Positions 11,901 through 24,924 of a stretch of 64,000 bases of DNA are shown here, piece after piece; the stretch's first letter is position 1, and each line of letters opens with the position of its first letter. The notes under the pieces were generated by a model. That model searched no databases. It was not told the origin of the DNA and saw only the letters and a list, made by a program, of their open reading frames with translations. The DNA lies in assembly GCA_017163975.1 (NCBI GenBank), contig JAFFSR010000237.1, forward strand, positions 8,494,001-8,558,000. The letters run 5' to 3'. A program made the position numbers and the translations under genes. The DNA is from Anastatus disparis (Eukaryota; Arthropoda; Insecta; Hymenoptera; Eupelmidae).

Positions 11901-14263
11901 TGGATTGTTTCAAAGGATTTTTTTTTTATTTTGTCTATTAAAACCTTTTTTTCTTTCGCATTAGTAATATGAGTTTTCTAAAAACACAAAATGTCATATT
12001 TTTAAACAATATAATGTTGGGATTTATAATTATAAAAGTAAACATATATGCGTGTGTACGTTCACTCTTCTTCTATATAAACATTATTATGAATTTTGTT
12101 CGTATATATATATATATATATATACGATTTAGGCAAGTGCTGTGGTCTTAACATATAGGAATATTTTGCTACCAGTCTTCTTTTGTTTAACGTTTAGACT
12201 TGTGAAATTGTACACCATGGGGAATAATGGAATCAAAAAACGGTCAAAAAAGAACAAGAAATGATACATCGTTCTTTTCCGACCGTTTTTTGATTCCATT
12301 ATAAGTATAAAATAATTTTCATTCCTCGTGATGAACAATTTTACAAGTCTAATCGTTATACAAAAGAAGACTGGTAGCAAAATATTCCTAAAAGTGAACG
12401 TACATACGCATATATGTTTACTTTTATAAATATAAATCCCAACATTATATTGTTTAAAAATATGACATTTTGTGTTTTTAGAAAACTCATATTACTAATG
12501 CGAAAGAAAAAAGGTTTAATAGACAAAATAAAAAAAAATCCTTTGAAACAATCCAAAAATCAGTATTAAACAAAAATCTGTAATGTAATTATTTAATTAT
12601 TAAATAATGACATTACAGACTTTTGTTTATTTATTTATTTGTTTGTTTATTTATATGTTTATTTACTTTTAATAAATATCATATTGTTATATTTGTATTA
12701 TTGCTTTTCCCAAATAATATTACCAAGAGTCATTCAGTTGACGTAATATTCACTGAGAATCTAACTTATAAGAAAACTGCAGCGCTCGACCGCATGCGCG
12801 CTACTTGTAAATGTTGTTATATCTTTTTTAATTATTTATCAATCGATTTGAAACTTTCCGCAAATCTTCTTTATACAAAAACCAAAAACTTTCTCGCTAC
12901 AAGTTTCTTGTACTTGAAAGTTCCCTCGATACTTTTTTCTCGAGTACATTATAAACGCACAATTTGTAATTTGTATTAATTAATAAACAATTGCGACTAA
13001 CAATTTGAGAATTAACATTTTTTATAACTATCATAAGTTTCGCTATGATATTTAGAAAATATATTTCAAATTTCAGCAAAATCGGTTAATATTTACTCGA
13101 ATTACAACGATTTAAGTTTAAAAAAGTATTGAAATTTAATGTAAAAAATTTTCTTGTTTTTAATTTTTTTCTTGAAAAATAAAAATTTTATAAAAAAACT
13201 GTTAATATAAAAAAGATGCAGCATGATGAGTTTTACAACGTCAAATTTTTTGAAATTTATTTGAAGAAAATGAAATTTTTACTACCAAGTGACTTCAGTT
13301 TTGCGTGCTCCGAGCGTAAATGCCCTTATTGCATCCGGGCCTTCAATTGTACAGAGTCAAAATTAAATATTTTTTTTATAATTAAAAATATACATAAAAT
13401 AAAAATCACCTTCAATTGCCAAAAAGCATAGAAATAGTTTAAAAAAGAAAGTTGAATAATTGTAAATGAAAGTACATTATTTTATATATATTTTTTTTAA
13501 ATTTTATTTAACATCGCTGTATTTATGGTATCATTACGATAATAATTAGCGACGTAGGTTTTCAATGTGTTTGTGAACAAAGCACTTATAACGTACAGTG
13601 GTGCTTGTATCAATCGGCTGAGAGCGGGATTCGAACTCGGGACCTCGATATTATGAATCCATCGCTCTACCAACTGAGCCACTGAAACCTCTACAAGACT
13701 ATATTATTTAGGATCACATATATATATATTTTTTATTATAAAAAATAATAATTTTATTGAAATTTTAGTAAAAAATCTTGTTTTCTGTTTCAACTAATTG
13801 ATAGTAGTGAAAATCAATGAATTGACTTAAATATCGTTTGATTATAATTTATAAAAATCATTTACGTATTTCTAACAATAAATTGTAATAAATTAATAAA
13901 ATATATGAGCATAAAAAATTATTTAAAATAAAACTCATTATATCAATAAACTAAATTCAAATTGAAATACGAAAAATCATTTTCTTCACGATGTACTCAA
14001 TTTTTCGTAATCATCCAACACAGTACTGAAAAAGTAAATACACATATTCTTACTTCCTCGCAAGTGCAAGTATTTTTATCAAGCTGTCTGGTAATGATAG
14101 TTTCAATTGGCCATGGTTTTAATGCAAACTTTGCTTCATCACATTCCATTTGTAATATTCGTTTAGTTTCCTCACTTGTACATAACATTCTTTGAATGAA
14201 ATCGTACAAAGTTTGCAAACTAAAACTTTCGTCCGTCGTTTCTCCATTTGTTATATCGTCACC
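8939..14263 (-). CDS. Unrecognised basic protein, 5' end not resolved
   Basis: Five exons join in frame on the minus strand: 14054-14263, 10415-10971, 9958-10333, 9539-9833 and 8939-9195 (565 codons including the stop). The first listed exon opens in phase 0 after an acceptor-like TTTAAG and has no in-frame ATG near its 5' end, so a start exon upstream is missing from this model. The order is: a helical segment with LYDFIQRMLCTSEETKRILQ; a helix with SQQLREKLAANLYKER; a long basic Ser/Thr/Arg/Lys-rich disordered stretch containing KENSPRT; then two helical blocks ending in LPILAKVDED. No enzyme motif or known domain is recognised. The layout resembles centrosomal or microtubule-associated proteins, but that is inference only, helped by the neighbouring cilium genes. 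The 3.1-kb intron 10972-14053 holds a foldback element and a SINE. Confidence 0.6.
11112..13344. mobile_element. 2.2-kb palindromic (foldback) element
   Basis: The sequence starting GAAGGCCCGGATGCAATAAG at 11112 recurs as its reverse complement ending at 13344. The two arms of about 1.1 kb mirror each other almost base for base: the 118-codon frames at 11477-11833 (minus) and 12623-12979 (plus) differ by a single residue. AATT flanks both ends; being palindromic it may be a 4-bp target duplication or part of the terminal repeat. The centre, about 12229-12297, is its own hairpin (GGAATCAAAAAACGGTC paired with GACCGTTTTTTGATTCC). The left arm alone carries about 90 extra bases at 12067-12156, including a TA repeat. 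No transposase is encoded, so this is a non-autonomous element with very long inverted termini. It lies in an intron. Confidence 0.88.
12103..12124. repeat. (TA)11 microsatellite
   Basis: Twenty-two bases of alternating T and A inside the segment present only in the left arm of the foldback element. Confidence 0.9.
13497..13690 (-). mobile_element. tRNA-derived SINE, copy 1 (minus)
   Basis: Read on the minus strand from about 13690: a tRNA-like head with GTGGCTCAGTTGGTAGAGCG (A-box region) and GAGTTCGAATCCCGCTCTC (B box), an unrelated body (ATACAAGCACCACTGTACG..., TTTGTTCACAAACACATTG), and an A/T-rich 3' tail ending GATGTTAAATAAAAT. The anticodon loop is TTCATAA here, against TTCGTAA in the other copies. 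It lies in the same intron as the foldback element. Confidence 0.88.
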
Positions 14264-15559
14264 CTTAAAGTATTAAATAAATAAAATAAAAAATAACTAT
14301 GAAAATAATTATAATAAGATAAAAACTATTTAATTTTTAGGGAAATAAAATAAAAACAGGTAATTTCAGTTCAGAACGTTAACCATTCGATTGTATTAAA
14401 AATTGGCATCTTCATATTAAATGAAACAATGTACATAAAATATCATTTCTTTTTGTAATATTTTTCTAACAACAACCAAGAAACATCTGCGTAAAATTAA
14501 ACAATATTCTATTAATAATTCTCACTTTTTACAGTTATATGTAAAATATTTGACATTTTGATAAAATTCAAAATGATCACCAATTGATATTCGCAGGTTA
14601 TTGACAGAGAAGGTCTAAGCTGATATTGTCAAAATAATGTTTAATTTAATGTATATTTTTTACAAACATTCATATATATTAAGAATAATGATATTTAATA
14701 ACTTAAAAGATACAAATTTGAAGTTTCTTTATCGCATCGTGTTTTATTTCGTTGGTTTGTAATTTAAGAAAAAAAAACGCAATATTTCAGTCAGTGAAAA
14801 AAAAACTAGAAAATAACTAGTTTTTTCTTTTATTTAAATTAGTTCGTAAAATAACAATCGTTGATTCTGAATTCTGAAAAATTCTTAAGGCACCCACCAA
14901 TACGCAATTGGTAGATATTTTGTTAAAAAATTTTTCTTGCTCTCTATTACTTCTATCTTTCTTCCTTTCACTCACGCACGCGCACTTTCTTTCTCTCTTC
15001 CTCTGCTGATTCACCGGAATGGCTAACAAAGTCGGAGTGTAAAGAAAATTGATATATATTTTTTTTTTCTAAAATAAGAGCATTAGAACTTATTCCATTT
15101 AAACAAAAACTGGCTGTAAATAAAAAAAAATCTTATGCCTAAAACATTATCTTTTAGAAAACAATTTTTGACAAAGATTAATTACAAAAGAAATTACGAC
15201 GCTGATGGAAGACGAGCGACGTAAGTACAATGTCGATCTGATAAGCATTTTGTGAAAATTAAGAAAAAAAAAGAAATGATTACAATAAAAAAAATTTAAA
15301 GAAAACGTAAAGCAACAGGAGTTTGAACTTTAAATCTATACACAGAAATTTCAATAAAAAATGTACATATTAAATCTCGCTAAACACATCTCAATGCAAA
15401 CTTGTGTAAAAAAATAAAAAGGCTAGACAGATGAACTACAGCCAAATAATTTCTGTCGAAAAAATATCGACTTAAATGGACTTGCTCATCGACACAAAGG
15501 GGATAAACGGCGAGATAGGGCTGTTTTTCTTTTTGATACTGTTTATATGTGCGATTTTC
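14264..15559. other. Spacer, probable unresolved 5' exon and promoter
   Basis: About 1.3 kb between the 5'-most recognised exon of the unknown gene and the Pdi stop. It should contain the missing start exon and promoter of that gene and the Pdi 3' untranslated region. A CT/GA-rich patch lies at 14938-15005. I could not find a convincing start codon followed by a donor in the right phase. Confidence 0.35.
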
Positions 15560-18500
15560 TCACAGCTCGTCCTTTCGTGGAGCATCATCATCTTCATCCT
15601 CTTCGGCAGTCTGAAAATTAAAAAAGAATAAATTTTATCAATAAGAACAACATTCAATTGTATTTTAACTAAATATTTTATAAATTTAAAAAAAATTGAA
15701 ATTAAAAGTAGAATTTAATAACTCAATCGATTAAGGCGCGATTGTCATTAACTCAACGCGAATTCAAGACCGTGTCTGGTCACTTTTTAATTGACTCTAT
15801 CGTGAACTGATACCGCGTTAAATAATATGGTAAAACAAATAATCACTGAATTTTTATTCGTTAAGAAAAAAAAAATAAAATCAGTGTAATTATGCAATAA
15901 TTGATAATTATTGAATAAAATAATCAATTTCTGCTAAAATTTCGCATAATTATTGCATAAGTGTTCCCATATGAACAAGATAAATAAAAAAGCAAAGAAT
16001 TTTTACTTATCAACGACTGATACCGACAAGACCAAATAAAGATATGCAAATATGTTTTTAGAAATTATATAAACCAACTGACCTCTTGAGTCGATGTTGC
16101 ACTAGCACCTTCGGAATCAATGAATTTAGCCAAATCTTCAAGCGTCCTTTCGCCGTCATATTCAATAGCCTATAAAAATATCATTTATTAAATTCAAGTT
16201 TCAAATAATAAAATTCACAAAATTTTAAAATTTAATAAAGATTATAAATTACCTCATTCGTTTCAGCCTTGTATAAAATGAGTGTAGGGAAACTGCTAAT
16301 CTTAACATCTGCTAATTCGTTGGCAGTAGCGTCCATCTTTGCAACAACTACTTTTTCGTTATCCTTGTATTTCTCACCAAGCTAAAATTAAAAAAAAAAG
16401 TTATTAATAAACTTTTACTGCCTTTTTTAATAAAAATAAAATGTAAAATAAATTAAATAATAAAATTTAACCAAATAAAATGAGGAATACTTACTTGATC
16501 ATAAATGGGAGCAAGCTGTTTGCAATGTCCGCACCATGGGGCGTAAAATTCAACTAAAACGTGCTTGCTCTTATCATAAGCGACATCAGCGAAGTTGGTA
16601 CCAACAAGAACCTTGACGGGGGTTTTGTCCCAGTCTTCAGGTAAGTCTTGAGTGAGCAAATGTTTTGAGAGTTTTCCTTCAAGGAATTGGTTAACGAATT
16701 CCTTAACGTTATCAGAGCTGATTTCATCATTTTTGGGCTTGTATTTAGCCATATCTTCTTCGAATTTAATGAGACGCATTGCAGGTACATGTTCCTGTTT
16801 CATGCCGAAGAATTCAAGGATACGTTCGTGATCAGCTTCATCAGCATTGATAGATACGAAAAGTACCTAAAAATATTAAATGTAAATTTTTATTTCAATT
16901 TATTAAAAAATGAAATTTTCTAAAATTTTAATTAAAAAGATGAACTAAGTATTAACCTTTCCACGGAATTCATCAGCGGGAACCTTGAGTTCTTCTATGT
17001 ATTTTTCAAAGTGACCAGCTTGTTGACTAAGGAAAACAAGAAGATGACTCTTAATTTCTCCACCAAAGATGGTACGGGCAGTTTCTTGATTGAACTCAAC
17101 AATGAGTGGCAGAGAGTAAGTTTGAATAAAGTTCTTAAGGCTCTTGGCATCATATTCTCCAGTGAATGGAGTTTGTTTTTCATCAAACTATAATGAATTT
17201 GTAATTATTAATAATTATATTCTTTATTAATTCTAACTTAAAAATAAAAATGAAAATAGTGATTTGAAAATTACCTTCTTGAAAAGAATAACTTTGGAGT
17301 CTTCTTTAACTTCATATGCAGCAAAGACATCATCATTGCTAGTGATACCGAAAATTAAATCATCAAAAGCACTTGCAACTTCCAAGAAAGCTTTGGCTTC
17401 ATCAGATTCTTGGTTCTGTTAAAAAACGCGAATGTCATTTAAGATATTTTATACATTACTATTTAAGACAATATTTTACTTGAACATTATTTCCTTGAAA
17501 TATTATTTTTATAATATCTAATAAATACTAACCTTGAAGAAACCAACAATGGCAACATTGTGGCCTTCGATAAGAGTCTTAGCTTCATCAACAGTAGGCA
17601 AATCCTTGGCTGCAGGTCCAGTCTTTTTGAGTACCCAGTTGACGATATCATCAGCTTTACGACCACCACTGTAATCAATATGATTTCCCTTGCGATAGAA
17701 TTTAAGAGTTGGGTATCCCTTAACATTGTGCTTTTCAGCTAATTCAGAATCAATGGTAGCATCAACTTTGGCAAGCTTGACCTCAGAATTTTGCTCGACC
17801 AATTGTTTAGCAGCCTTGGCATATTCAGGAGCTAAGGCCTTGCAATGTCCGCACCATGGAGCATCTAAAATATTATGTTATTAAGTTTAATTCTGACGTA
17901 ATATTGAAATTAACATAATAATAATTAAATTGTTTTGAATTATTTTACTAAAAAAAAAAAAAAATTGTGAAATAAAACTATAATAATTTACTTTCAAGAA
18001 AAATTTTATATATTTTTGAAGAAAAAGATAAGTGGTTTGTTTAGAGCAATAAGAAGAGTTAAAAATACATAGATAATGTATCATGCTAATGATAATAACG
18101 ATATGATCAAGTGGCTTAAATTTTCAAACAAGAAAAACATTGAAATAAAGAAGTTTTTAAACTGAACCTAAGTATGTATGATTGAAAGAATTAATACTAA
18201 AACTGAAAGTTCAATAAATTCTGGAAAACAACAAATCTAACATAAAATATAAAAAAAATGTTATTTTTATTTGAGCAGATGTAATATTAGATTAAGATTA
18301 ATCAAATAAAAAGTTTTCAAAAATTACTTTTTTTGATGTTTAATTCGTTGAATAATTTTAGACATAGCCAACTTATTGATTTAAAATAAAAAAATATAAG
18401 AACATGCAATAGAATTACTATTCTAAAAAGATTCTAATCATAATTATTCAAATGAAATTCAAAACGAATTGGTATATTTAATTAATAGTATATTGTATTC

Positions 18501-19742
18501 ATTTTGAAAAATCAATCTTTGTCAACTTCTACATAAAAAAATTATAAAAAAAGAAAAATTATCACTACAAGTTTATTCAAATACAAATAGGTATGTTAAA
18601 TATACAATTCATACTGTTCATTTTCCAAAACATTTTCCTCATAATTTGAATAAACAATAGTGATGCAAATTACAGTTATTTTGAGCATTCAAAGATTTAT
18701 AACTTTTAACAATATTTAGGTATCATAAAGAGTTTTAAACAATAAAAATTAGTACGTTTTAAAATACGATATCACGTCAAGAATTTATGATTCAATATTT
18801 AAATGAAAAACTAGGAATTAAATAAAATATACCCAAACCCAAAAAAATTAATAAAATTCGTTAAAAAAATTTATGAATAATCATCAACATAAATCTGAGG
18901 TATCATTAACTCGAAATTATCATAAAGCCTAGCAATTTTGAGCAAACGGTATCGATAACGGTGCATATCAGTAAAGGAATAAAAAATTTGCATATGTTAA
19001 CAATGCTTGGAAAAAAATTGTGCACGTGCACGAAAAAATCAATCCCGACAATTTTTTCTTCCAAAGTTAACAATAAAATTAAAATAGAGAAAAATAATAA
19101 AAGACAGCGAAATGACAAAAAAAAACTTGGTAAGAAAAAGAATTTCGATGACGTGGACACAAAGCCGGACGTCTATACACATATACAATCTCTCTCTCGC
19201 ACATCGTGGAGCATCTGCGCCAAGAGAGAAAGAACATAGCGAGAGAAGCGCAACAGGAGTAGATAGAATTAGAGGGAGTGAGCGAGAGAGAGAAAGAGAG
19301 AGAGAGAATAGAGAGAAGACACGAAAGCAGTGTATGTACGATCGTCATCAAATTTTCTTCTATATACACGTTAATATTAAAACACATATGTAAAGCATTA
19401 AACATTAAAATTACTCATTGTCTCTGAACACGTAATACTTGAAAAATTTTGAATAAAGGATTGTCGTTTGTTTAAACAAAGGAACGAACTAATGAAAAAT
19501 ACCGCTAACTTATAAAGACAATACGTAAAAAAAATCAACAGAAAATATTTCGAAGATTTGTAGACGTGTTTGAAAAAAAAAAACAATATGATAAACTTAC
19601 AGAATTCGATGAGAATGTAATCGTACTTGTCAAGGGCTTCCTGGAAGTTATCCTTGGTGATGACAAGTACTTCATCTTCAGTATCAATTTTGGCAAAAGC
19701 CACACCAATAAGGCAGGCAAGGAATAATGGTAAAAACTTCAT
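15560..19742 (-). CDS. Pdi: Protein disulfide isomerase (a-b-b'-a' type, KDEL)
   Basis: Eight exons on the minus strand: 19601-19742, 17533-17864, 17275-17415, 16957-17187, 16495-16866, 16253-16381, 16083-16169 and 15560-15610; 1485 nt, 494 residues, the usual family length. The N terminus [17 protein letters not shown] is a signal peptide, which is why the start at 19742 is preferred over an in-frame ATG 27 bases upstream. Both active sites are intact: APWCGHC at Cys52/Cys55 and again at Cys394/Cys397. An acidic tail (EEDEDDD) and the ER retention signal KDEL end the protein. PDI forms and rearranges disulfides in the ER lumen and is the beta subunit of prolyl 4-hydroxylase. Intron 1 (17865-19600) is long and splits the codon just before the first active site; its 5' part is GA-repeat rich. 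Confidence 0.97.
15717..15850 (+). mobile_element. Degenerate tRNA-like SINE relic, second family (tentative)
   Basis: AACTCAATCGATTAAGGCGC resembles a tRNA D-arm with A box, and GCGAATTCAAGACC, 30 bases on, resembles a decayed B box; a non-tRNA body follows (GTGAACTGATACCGCG). It shares no body sequence with the main SINE family. It sits in the last intron of Pdi. Single copy here, so the call is weak. Confidence 0.35.
19221..19320. promoter_or_regulatory. GA-repeat cluster in Pdi intron 1
   Basis: Dense GAGAG runs (AGCGAGAGAGAGAAAGAGAG and neighbours) lie just downstream of Pdi exon 1 with respect to transcription. A second run is at 19909-19928, upstream of the start codon. In insects GAGAG is the core site of GAGA factor, which keeps promoters open. 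Simple microsatellite origin is equally possible. Confidence 0.4.
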
Positions 19743-22700
19743 CCTTACTGTTTGATTGCTCAAGCACAAATGGCCGATGAGCGTCTTGTGTGCGGCGCGT
19801 ATACTCTCTCTCTAACACACTCACCGATTATATGGGGAGAGAGAAGAATATATGTATATAACACTCAGGAGGGCCGCGATATGCCGGGGGGAGAAATATT
19901 TTTCAAAGCGAGAGAGAGAGAGAGGAGAATTTAATTGTCGCAGAGGGTATTTGGTTTATGCTGGAGTGCAGTAGAGGAAAGAGAATGAAGATAGAGGTTA
20001 TGGATGAGAGAATTGTTGCTGTGACGGTCATGAGACTCGCGACACGCCGTTTGCTCCAAAATAACATACGAAAATATTTTAAATGAAAATAACAAAAAAT
20101 CAATAATATTAGGAAACTCAAAATACAATATTGAAAATATTAATAAATTATGTTATTTTAATTACGTACTAAATTTACAAATCGGTAAATTAATGTTAAA
20201 AATGCAAAATGCCAAAATTTTAAACTTAAATAATTAAAAGTATATATAATACAAAAAAACAATAGATGTAAAAACAAATAAATACCTACTTGTTGATCAG
20301 CTAGTAAACATTTTTCATTACCACGTGGTGAAATAAAATACTTTTGTTTTTAGTTTTTTTTTTTAATTTGTAGCATCGTTGTAAGTATCTACTTTACGGA
20401 AACCATACATTGTAATCACATTACGCATATCTTGCAGAAATAATATTTTAAATGCACCCAATACGGCCATTTAAAATCCAGCCTGAATTTGATCTTATGA
20501 TTAGATAAAATTAAATAGCTGCAATTTAAAGTTGTATTATTAATATAACATATGAGAGCTGTGCATTAAACAAATTAAATCAATAATCATGTTAACGCAT
20601 TAACAGACATGCAATTTGAAAAGAGCTTTCAAAATATTTTACTTTCTTATCAATAGTAAGGAACAAAAATGAAAAATGTTCAATAAATCATAATCGCATT
20701 TCTGCGAGAAAATGCAATTATTTTCTTTGGTAATAAAACGACAAATTTTTTCGTATCATAAACGTCAAATCATAAACATAAAGAACTGCAATAAAAAATC
20801 AGCTCGTAAACCTGCCATACGCGAAAAAGCCGGTCATTTGCCGGGTTGAAATCATGCATAACAAAACTCCGGCATGTAAAGCTGCGCGGTCATATGACTT
20901 TTGAAATTCTGACAGTCATCAATACGAATTACCTTTTTTACTCTTTTTTCCTTCCTCCCAAACTTAAAGTTCAAGAGAAAAAGAAGAGGTTCTGCCTATG
21001 CCTCAACGCCGTGTGTAGTATAAACTACTGACAGAGATAAAAATATAGCCTTAAAGCGTAGGTTGAAGCGAGACAACAAGTGCCTACAGATGTACAAAAG
21101 TAGCGTGGCATTAGCAGCGTGGTGAGTCCTGATTGGTTCTAAATACACACAGTGTTCTATGCGCCTTTAAAAAACTCTCTCTGCAGATAAAAAAGACGAA
21201 ACTCGTAGAATGAAACGTAAACAAGGATGGAATAAAGTAAAAAAGGATGGGATATTGCTGTAGTAAATACATTCGTGCTCGCGTGTGATACGTCGCTGAA
21301 GCTTACATTAACACGTATCCGAATGAAAATTTTTGGAAATATGGATTATTTTTCTTCGAACAGTTTTATTTGGGTTTACCCAAGTCGTGGGGTGTGTTCG
21401 CGTGGCACACGTGGAATTAAATTATCGCTCGAAACTATTTAGTCGAGAGAAAGTTTAGGTTAGAGTATGAATAACAACACTTTGCGTTAGCATTATTATT
21501 GTTTACAATGATTCTATACTTCCTGATTGGTTCGTCAACGATTTTAACGATAACGCAACGTAATTTGAAATTGCACGTGCTTTGTTAAAATTACATAGGA
21601 GTATGTGGATGTTTATATTAACGTTATGTATGCAGTCTTGAAGTTTTAAAGGTGCAACGCACATAATGCTAGATATATGCTTATATACATGCATACAGCT
21701 GATAATATTTTTATCCAGTTTAGATGGAAAGCTGAGGAACATGACGTCATAATATAAACGACAAAACCTATTAAAATTAAGAATGTCAATCAAAATATAA
21801 TCATCTGAGTTGACGCGAAATATTTTTCACGTAAATTAAATATCAAACGTTCCTTAGGTAATGGTTTAATGACCTGTAAAGAGTTACGCATAGTATATAC
21901 CACGTAGCTTTAAAGGTATCATATTTTTAAAAATTTTAAGTAAATATGTATCTTAAGAATTTTGAAATATTTCAACTTACGCACACGCGTTAATAAAATA
22001 ATGCGTGCGCGTTTGACATAAGTCACATTTATAGAAATTAATTATTGTAATTTAATGTCGAATTAACATTAAAATGATTTCATAAAAATTCATCACAGAA
22101 AAAATAATTTTGTATTAACAATTATATAAGAAAATCATTGAAAATAACTGAATTTTGTATAAAATGTATTCATGAACTGTATTTAATGGATTATTATTTA
22201 ATTTAAAATTCTATTAAGGTTTCATAGAAATCTTTTAAAACTTAAAAAAGTCGCATGCGTAAAAAAGTCGCACATATAAAACATATAAAACGCTACGCCA
22301 AACGAATTTATTTTTTAAAGATTTCATATCAAAATCTTTTCAAAATTATGCTTAATGACTTAAACAAAGGTTGTTAGTATATGTTAAGTTTTTGAAATAA
22401 TGCCAAAATTAAAACTTTGAATTTTAAAATAAATTTACACTGTCCAAAATTGTTATTTTATTGTTTTTTTTTCTGAAAAACTAAAAATTATTATCACTTT
22501 AAAGTGATTAAGATAAAATACGGAACGCTTAAATAATCAAACTAGCGAACCTTAAACTCGGACAAATATTAAACACTTTCGATGTAATGACGCTTATTTA
22601 TGGTGCGTCTAAGATAAAAAACTTAAAGTTTTAAAAATAATAATTCAATTTTAAGAATTAATTATTCAATTTAATAATATATGTAGATTTTAATATAAAT

Positions 22701-24924
22701 TTTTCTTAAATATTTCAACAATAGTATAATCTCGTTAAAAATTATCATCTTTTTTTTGTATTCATCATAAAAATCAGCTTATTAATTTTTAATGAATTAT
22801 TTATAAAAAAAAAAAATATTTTTCGGAAAAAAATTAACTAACTGAAAATGTTTTACTATTTTCTATTTATAACTATTGTTTAAATTAATCACTCCAAGTT
22901 CACGTGGACAGATTTAAATAGAAAAACATAAATCTTTGATATGCAAATATTCTGTGTACGAATAATTAAAAAGTACGTTATTTTGTACATAAAAAAAATT
23001 TATTAAAGTAATAAATACAATAAAAATTAAAATACGAGAAATTCGATTAAAAATTAAAAAATCAAATTTTTGAAATGTTACCGGGTTTTAACACAATATC
23101 AGCAAGTCTAAAAAAAAATATAAATTGATTATTTGAATGTTAAAAAACATTTTTGTCAATAATAAATAAGTTTATTATAATGCTTAATTTGTACAAAATT
23201 AAGTATCATAATAATAAATTTGCATTACGCGTAATTCTGAAGTTTCTCCGAATATTGAGTTTCTATGTGTTTGATTGAATAAACAATCGAGATCGTCAGT
23301 GGCTCATTCGGTAGAACGGTGGCTTCGTAATCTCGAGGTCTTGAGTTCGAATCCCGCTCTCGGTCGATTGATACAAGTACCACTGTACGTTACATGTGCT
23401 TTGTTCACAAACACACTGAAACGACCTCCGTTACTAATTAGCATCGTTATGATAGCATAAATAAAGTGACGTTAAATAAAACAAAATTTTTTCAAAAATT
23501 TTATACGATTGGTATATGACATATTACCGTTTTCAATTATTTGACAGGCAGCAACGGCTACTCAAACGATTGAAATTTAAAAAATTTTGCGTTAGTAATG
23601 AAAATTATTTATTAACAATAATAATAATTCTATCGTGTATCAGAAAAAAAAATTTTTTTCGATTTTCTTTCACAATAACAAATATTTTGCTAATCAGTCT
23701 GTTAAATAAAAAGGCCTCATAAACTTCATAAAAAGTCAATAAAATCCATCTGTAAAAGCAAGCATAAATTTCCAACACTCCCCTTCATAAAGAAAATTTT
23801 GTCGTTTTTAAAATCTTACATAAGGTCGGGAAAACTCGACTTCTTCATCTTCTCTATCCCGAAATAAATAGCGCGCGTAAAATGGATCGTGCAGTGTAGT
23901 GCGCGCTTTTGCCACGAGCGTACGAGATCATTAAACGGTCAAGTTCAAAAAGAGAAAAGAATAAAAATTTTCTCACGGATTTCATTTGATAAAATGAAAG
24001 TTAACGTAATAGATAAAAACATTCCGTAATACATGATGTTATTAAAAACCTTAATAAAGTATTAAGATAAGAGTATGCTGATCTCGATAAGATTAGAAGA
24101 GATTTAAAAAGTAACATTGAAAATCAGAGTGAGAAACCTTGACAGTCGCGCAGGGCCAAAGAGTGATTTAGTTTAACTATTAATAGAAAAATTAAGGTAA
24201 CTGTTCCCGGTTCATTGTAATCGTGCATGATTTAAGTGTTGGCTACCTTGTTTTTTTTTTTCAAATAATAATCTAATAATGTTATAAATTTGAAAACTGT
24301 GAAAATTCTTACACTCAACTGAATGCTCGTTGAATGATTCTTAATTTAAATTTAAAAATTAGTAAGTCTTGGTTCATTCATACAATTAGCATGCATTTTC
24401 TTGCAATCGTAAAATACGTCCGAATGTTATAATATTAATAATGAGAAACTAATCGCTTATTAAAGATTATGAAATTTGGTATATAATAAATTAAAAATTT
24501 CTAACATCTTATAAAAAAACTAAATAAAAGTACAACCAATCATTTATCCAATAAATTTGTAATTTTATTAAAAAGTTCAATAAAAATAGTACAGAAAAAT
24601 AATCAATTTTTATGTTTGTAAAACAAATAAATTGAAATATTATTTGTTTCTTATATTGATAATTTACCAATATAAATGATTAAATATTGTTTTTCTCGTA
24701 AGCGCATTGAGATCGAAGGACAAGGTCGCAAATTATACGGAGCGACAGGCTGTGACACTTTTATTATAAATAACTATTGTTTAAAAAAGAAAAACAGATC
24801 GTTTGTCTAGTAAAATTTATACATTGTACAAATTTGAGAATTGTATACTGCTCAACAAAAAAAAAAAGAAAAAAGTAATAATTTTTCGTCTATTATTTTT
24901 CAGATAATTTAAGTAGAAATAACA
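19743..24924. other. 5.2-kb spacer between divergent Pdi and Mettl22
   Basis: No coding exon recognised. The Pdi promoter is expected just right of 19743 (CT-rich stretch at 19800-19870, GA run at 19909). GC-richer patches with no gene call lie at 20810-20900, 21040-21180 and 21230-21430. The right end should hold the Mettl22 promoter: a GC-rich segment at 23865-23935 (GCGCGCG repeated) and a clear acceptor at 24901-24903, indicating a non-coding first exon. A SINE lies at 23291-23492. The rest is AT-rich. Confidence 0.45.
23291..23492 (+). mobile_element. tRNA-derived SINE, copy 2
   Basis: GTCAGTGGCTCATTCGGTAG head with anticodon loop TTCGTAA, B box GAGTTCGAATCCCGC, body TGTGCTTTGTTCACAAACAC, and 3' end GTGACGTTAAATAAAAC. 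It matches the other copies along the whole length. Confidence 0.9.

Noticed and set aside
11477..12979. The paired 118-codon and 60-codon frames in the palindrome
   Set aside because: They are mirror images within the two arms and lack any protein-like composition or transposase motifs.
19398..19769. Longer Pdi start nine codons upstream
   Set aside because: The extra residues precede a textbook signal peptide at 19742, which would then be internal.
23291..23360. A functional tRNA gene
   Set aside because: The stems are disrupted and the same head is joined to a shared non-tRNA body in five places, so it is a SINE head.
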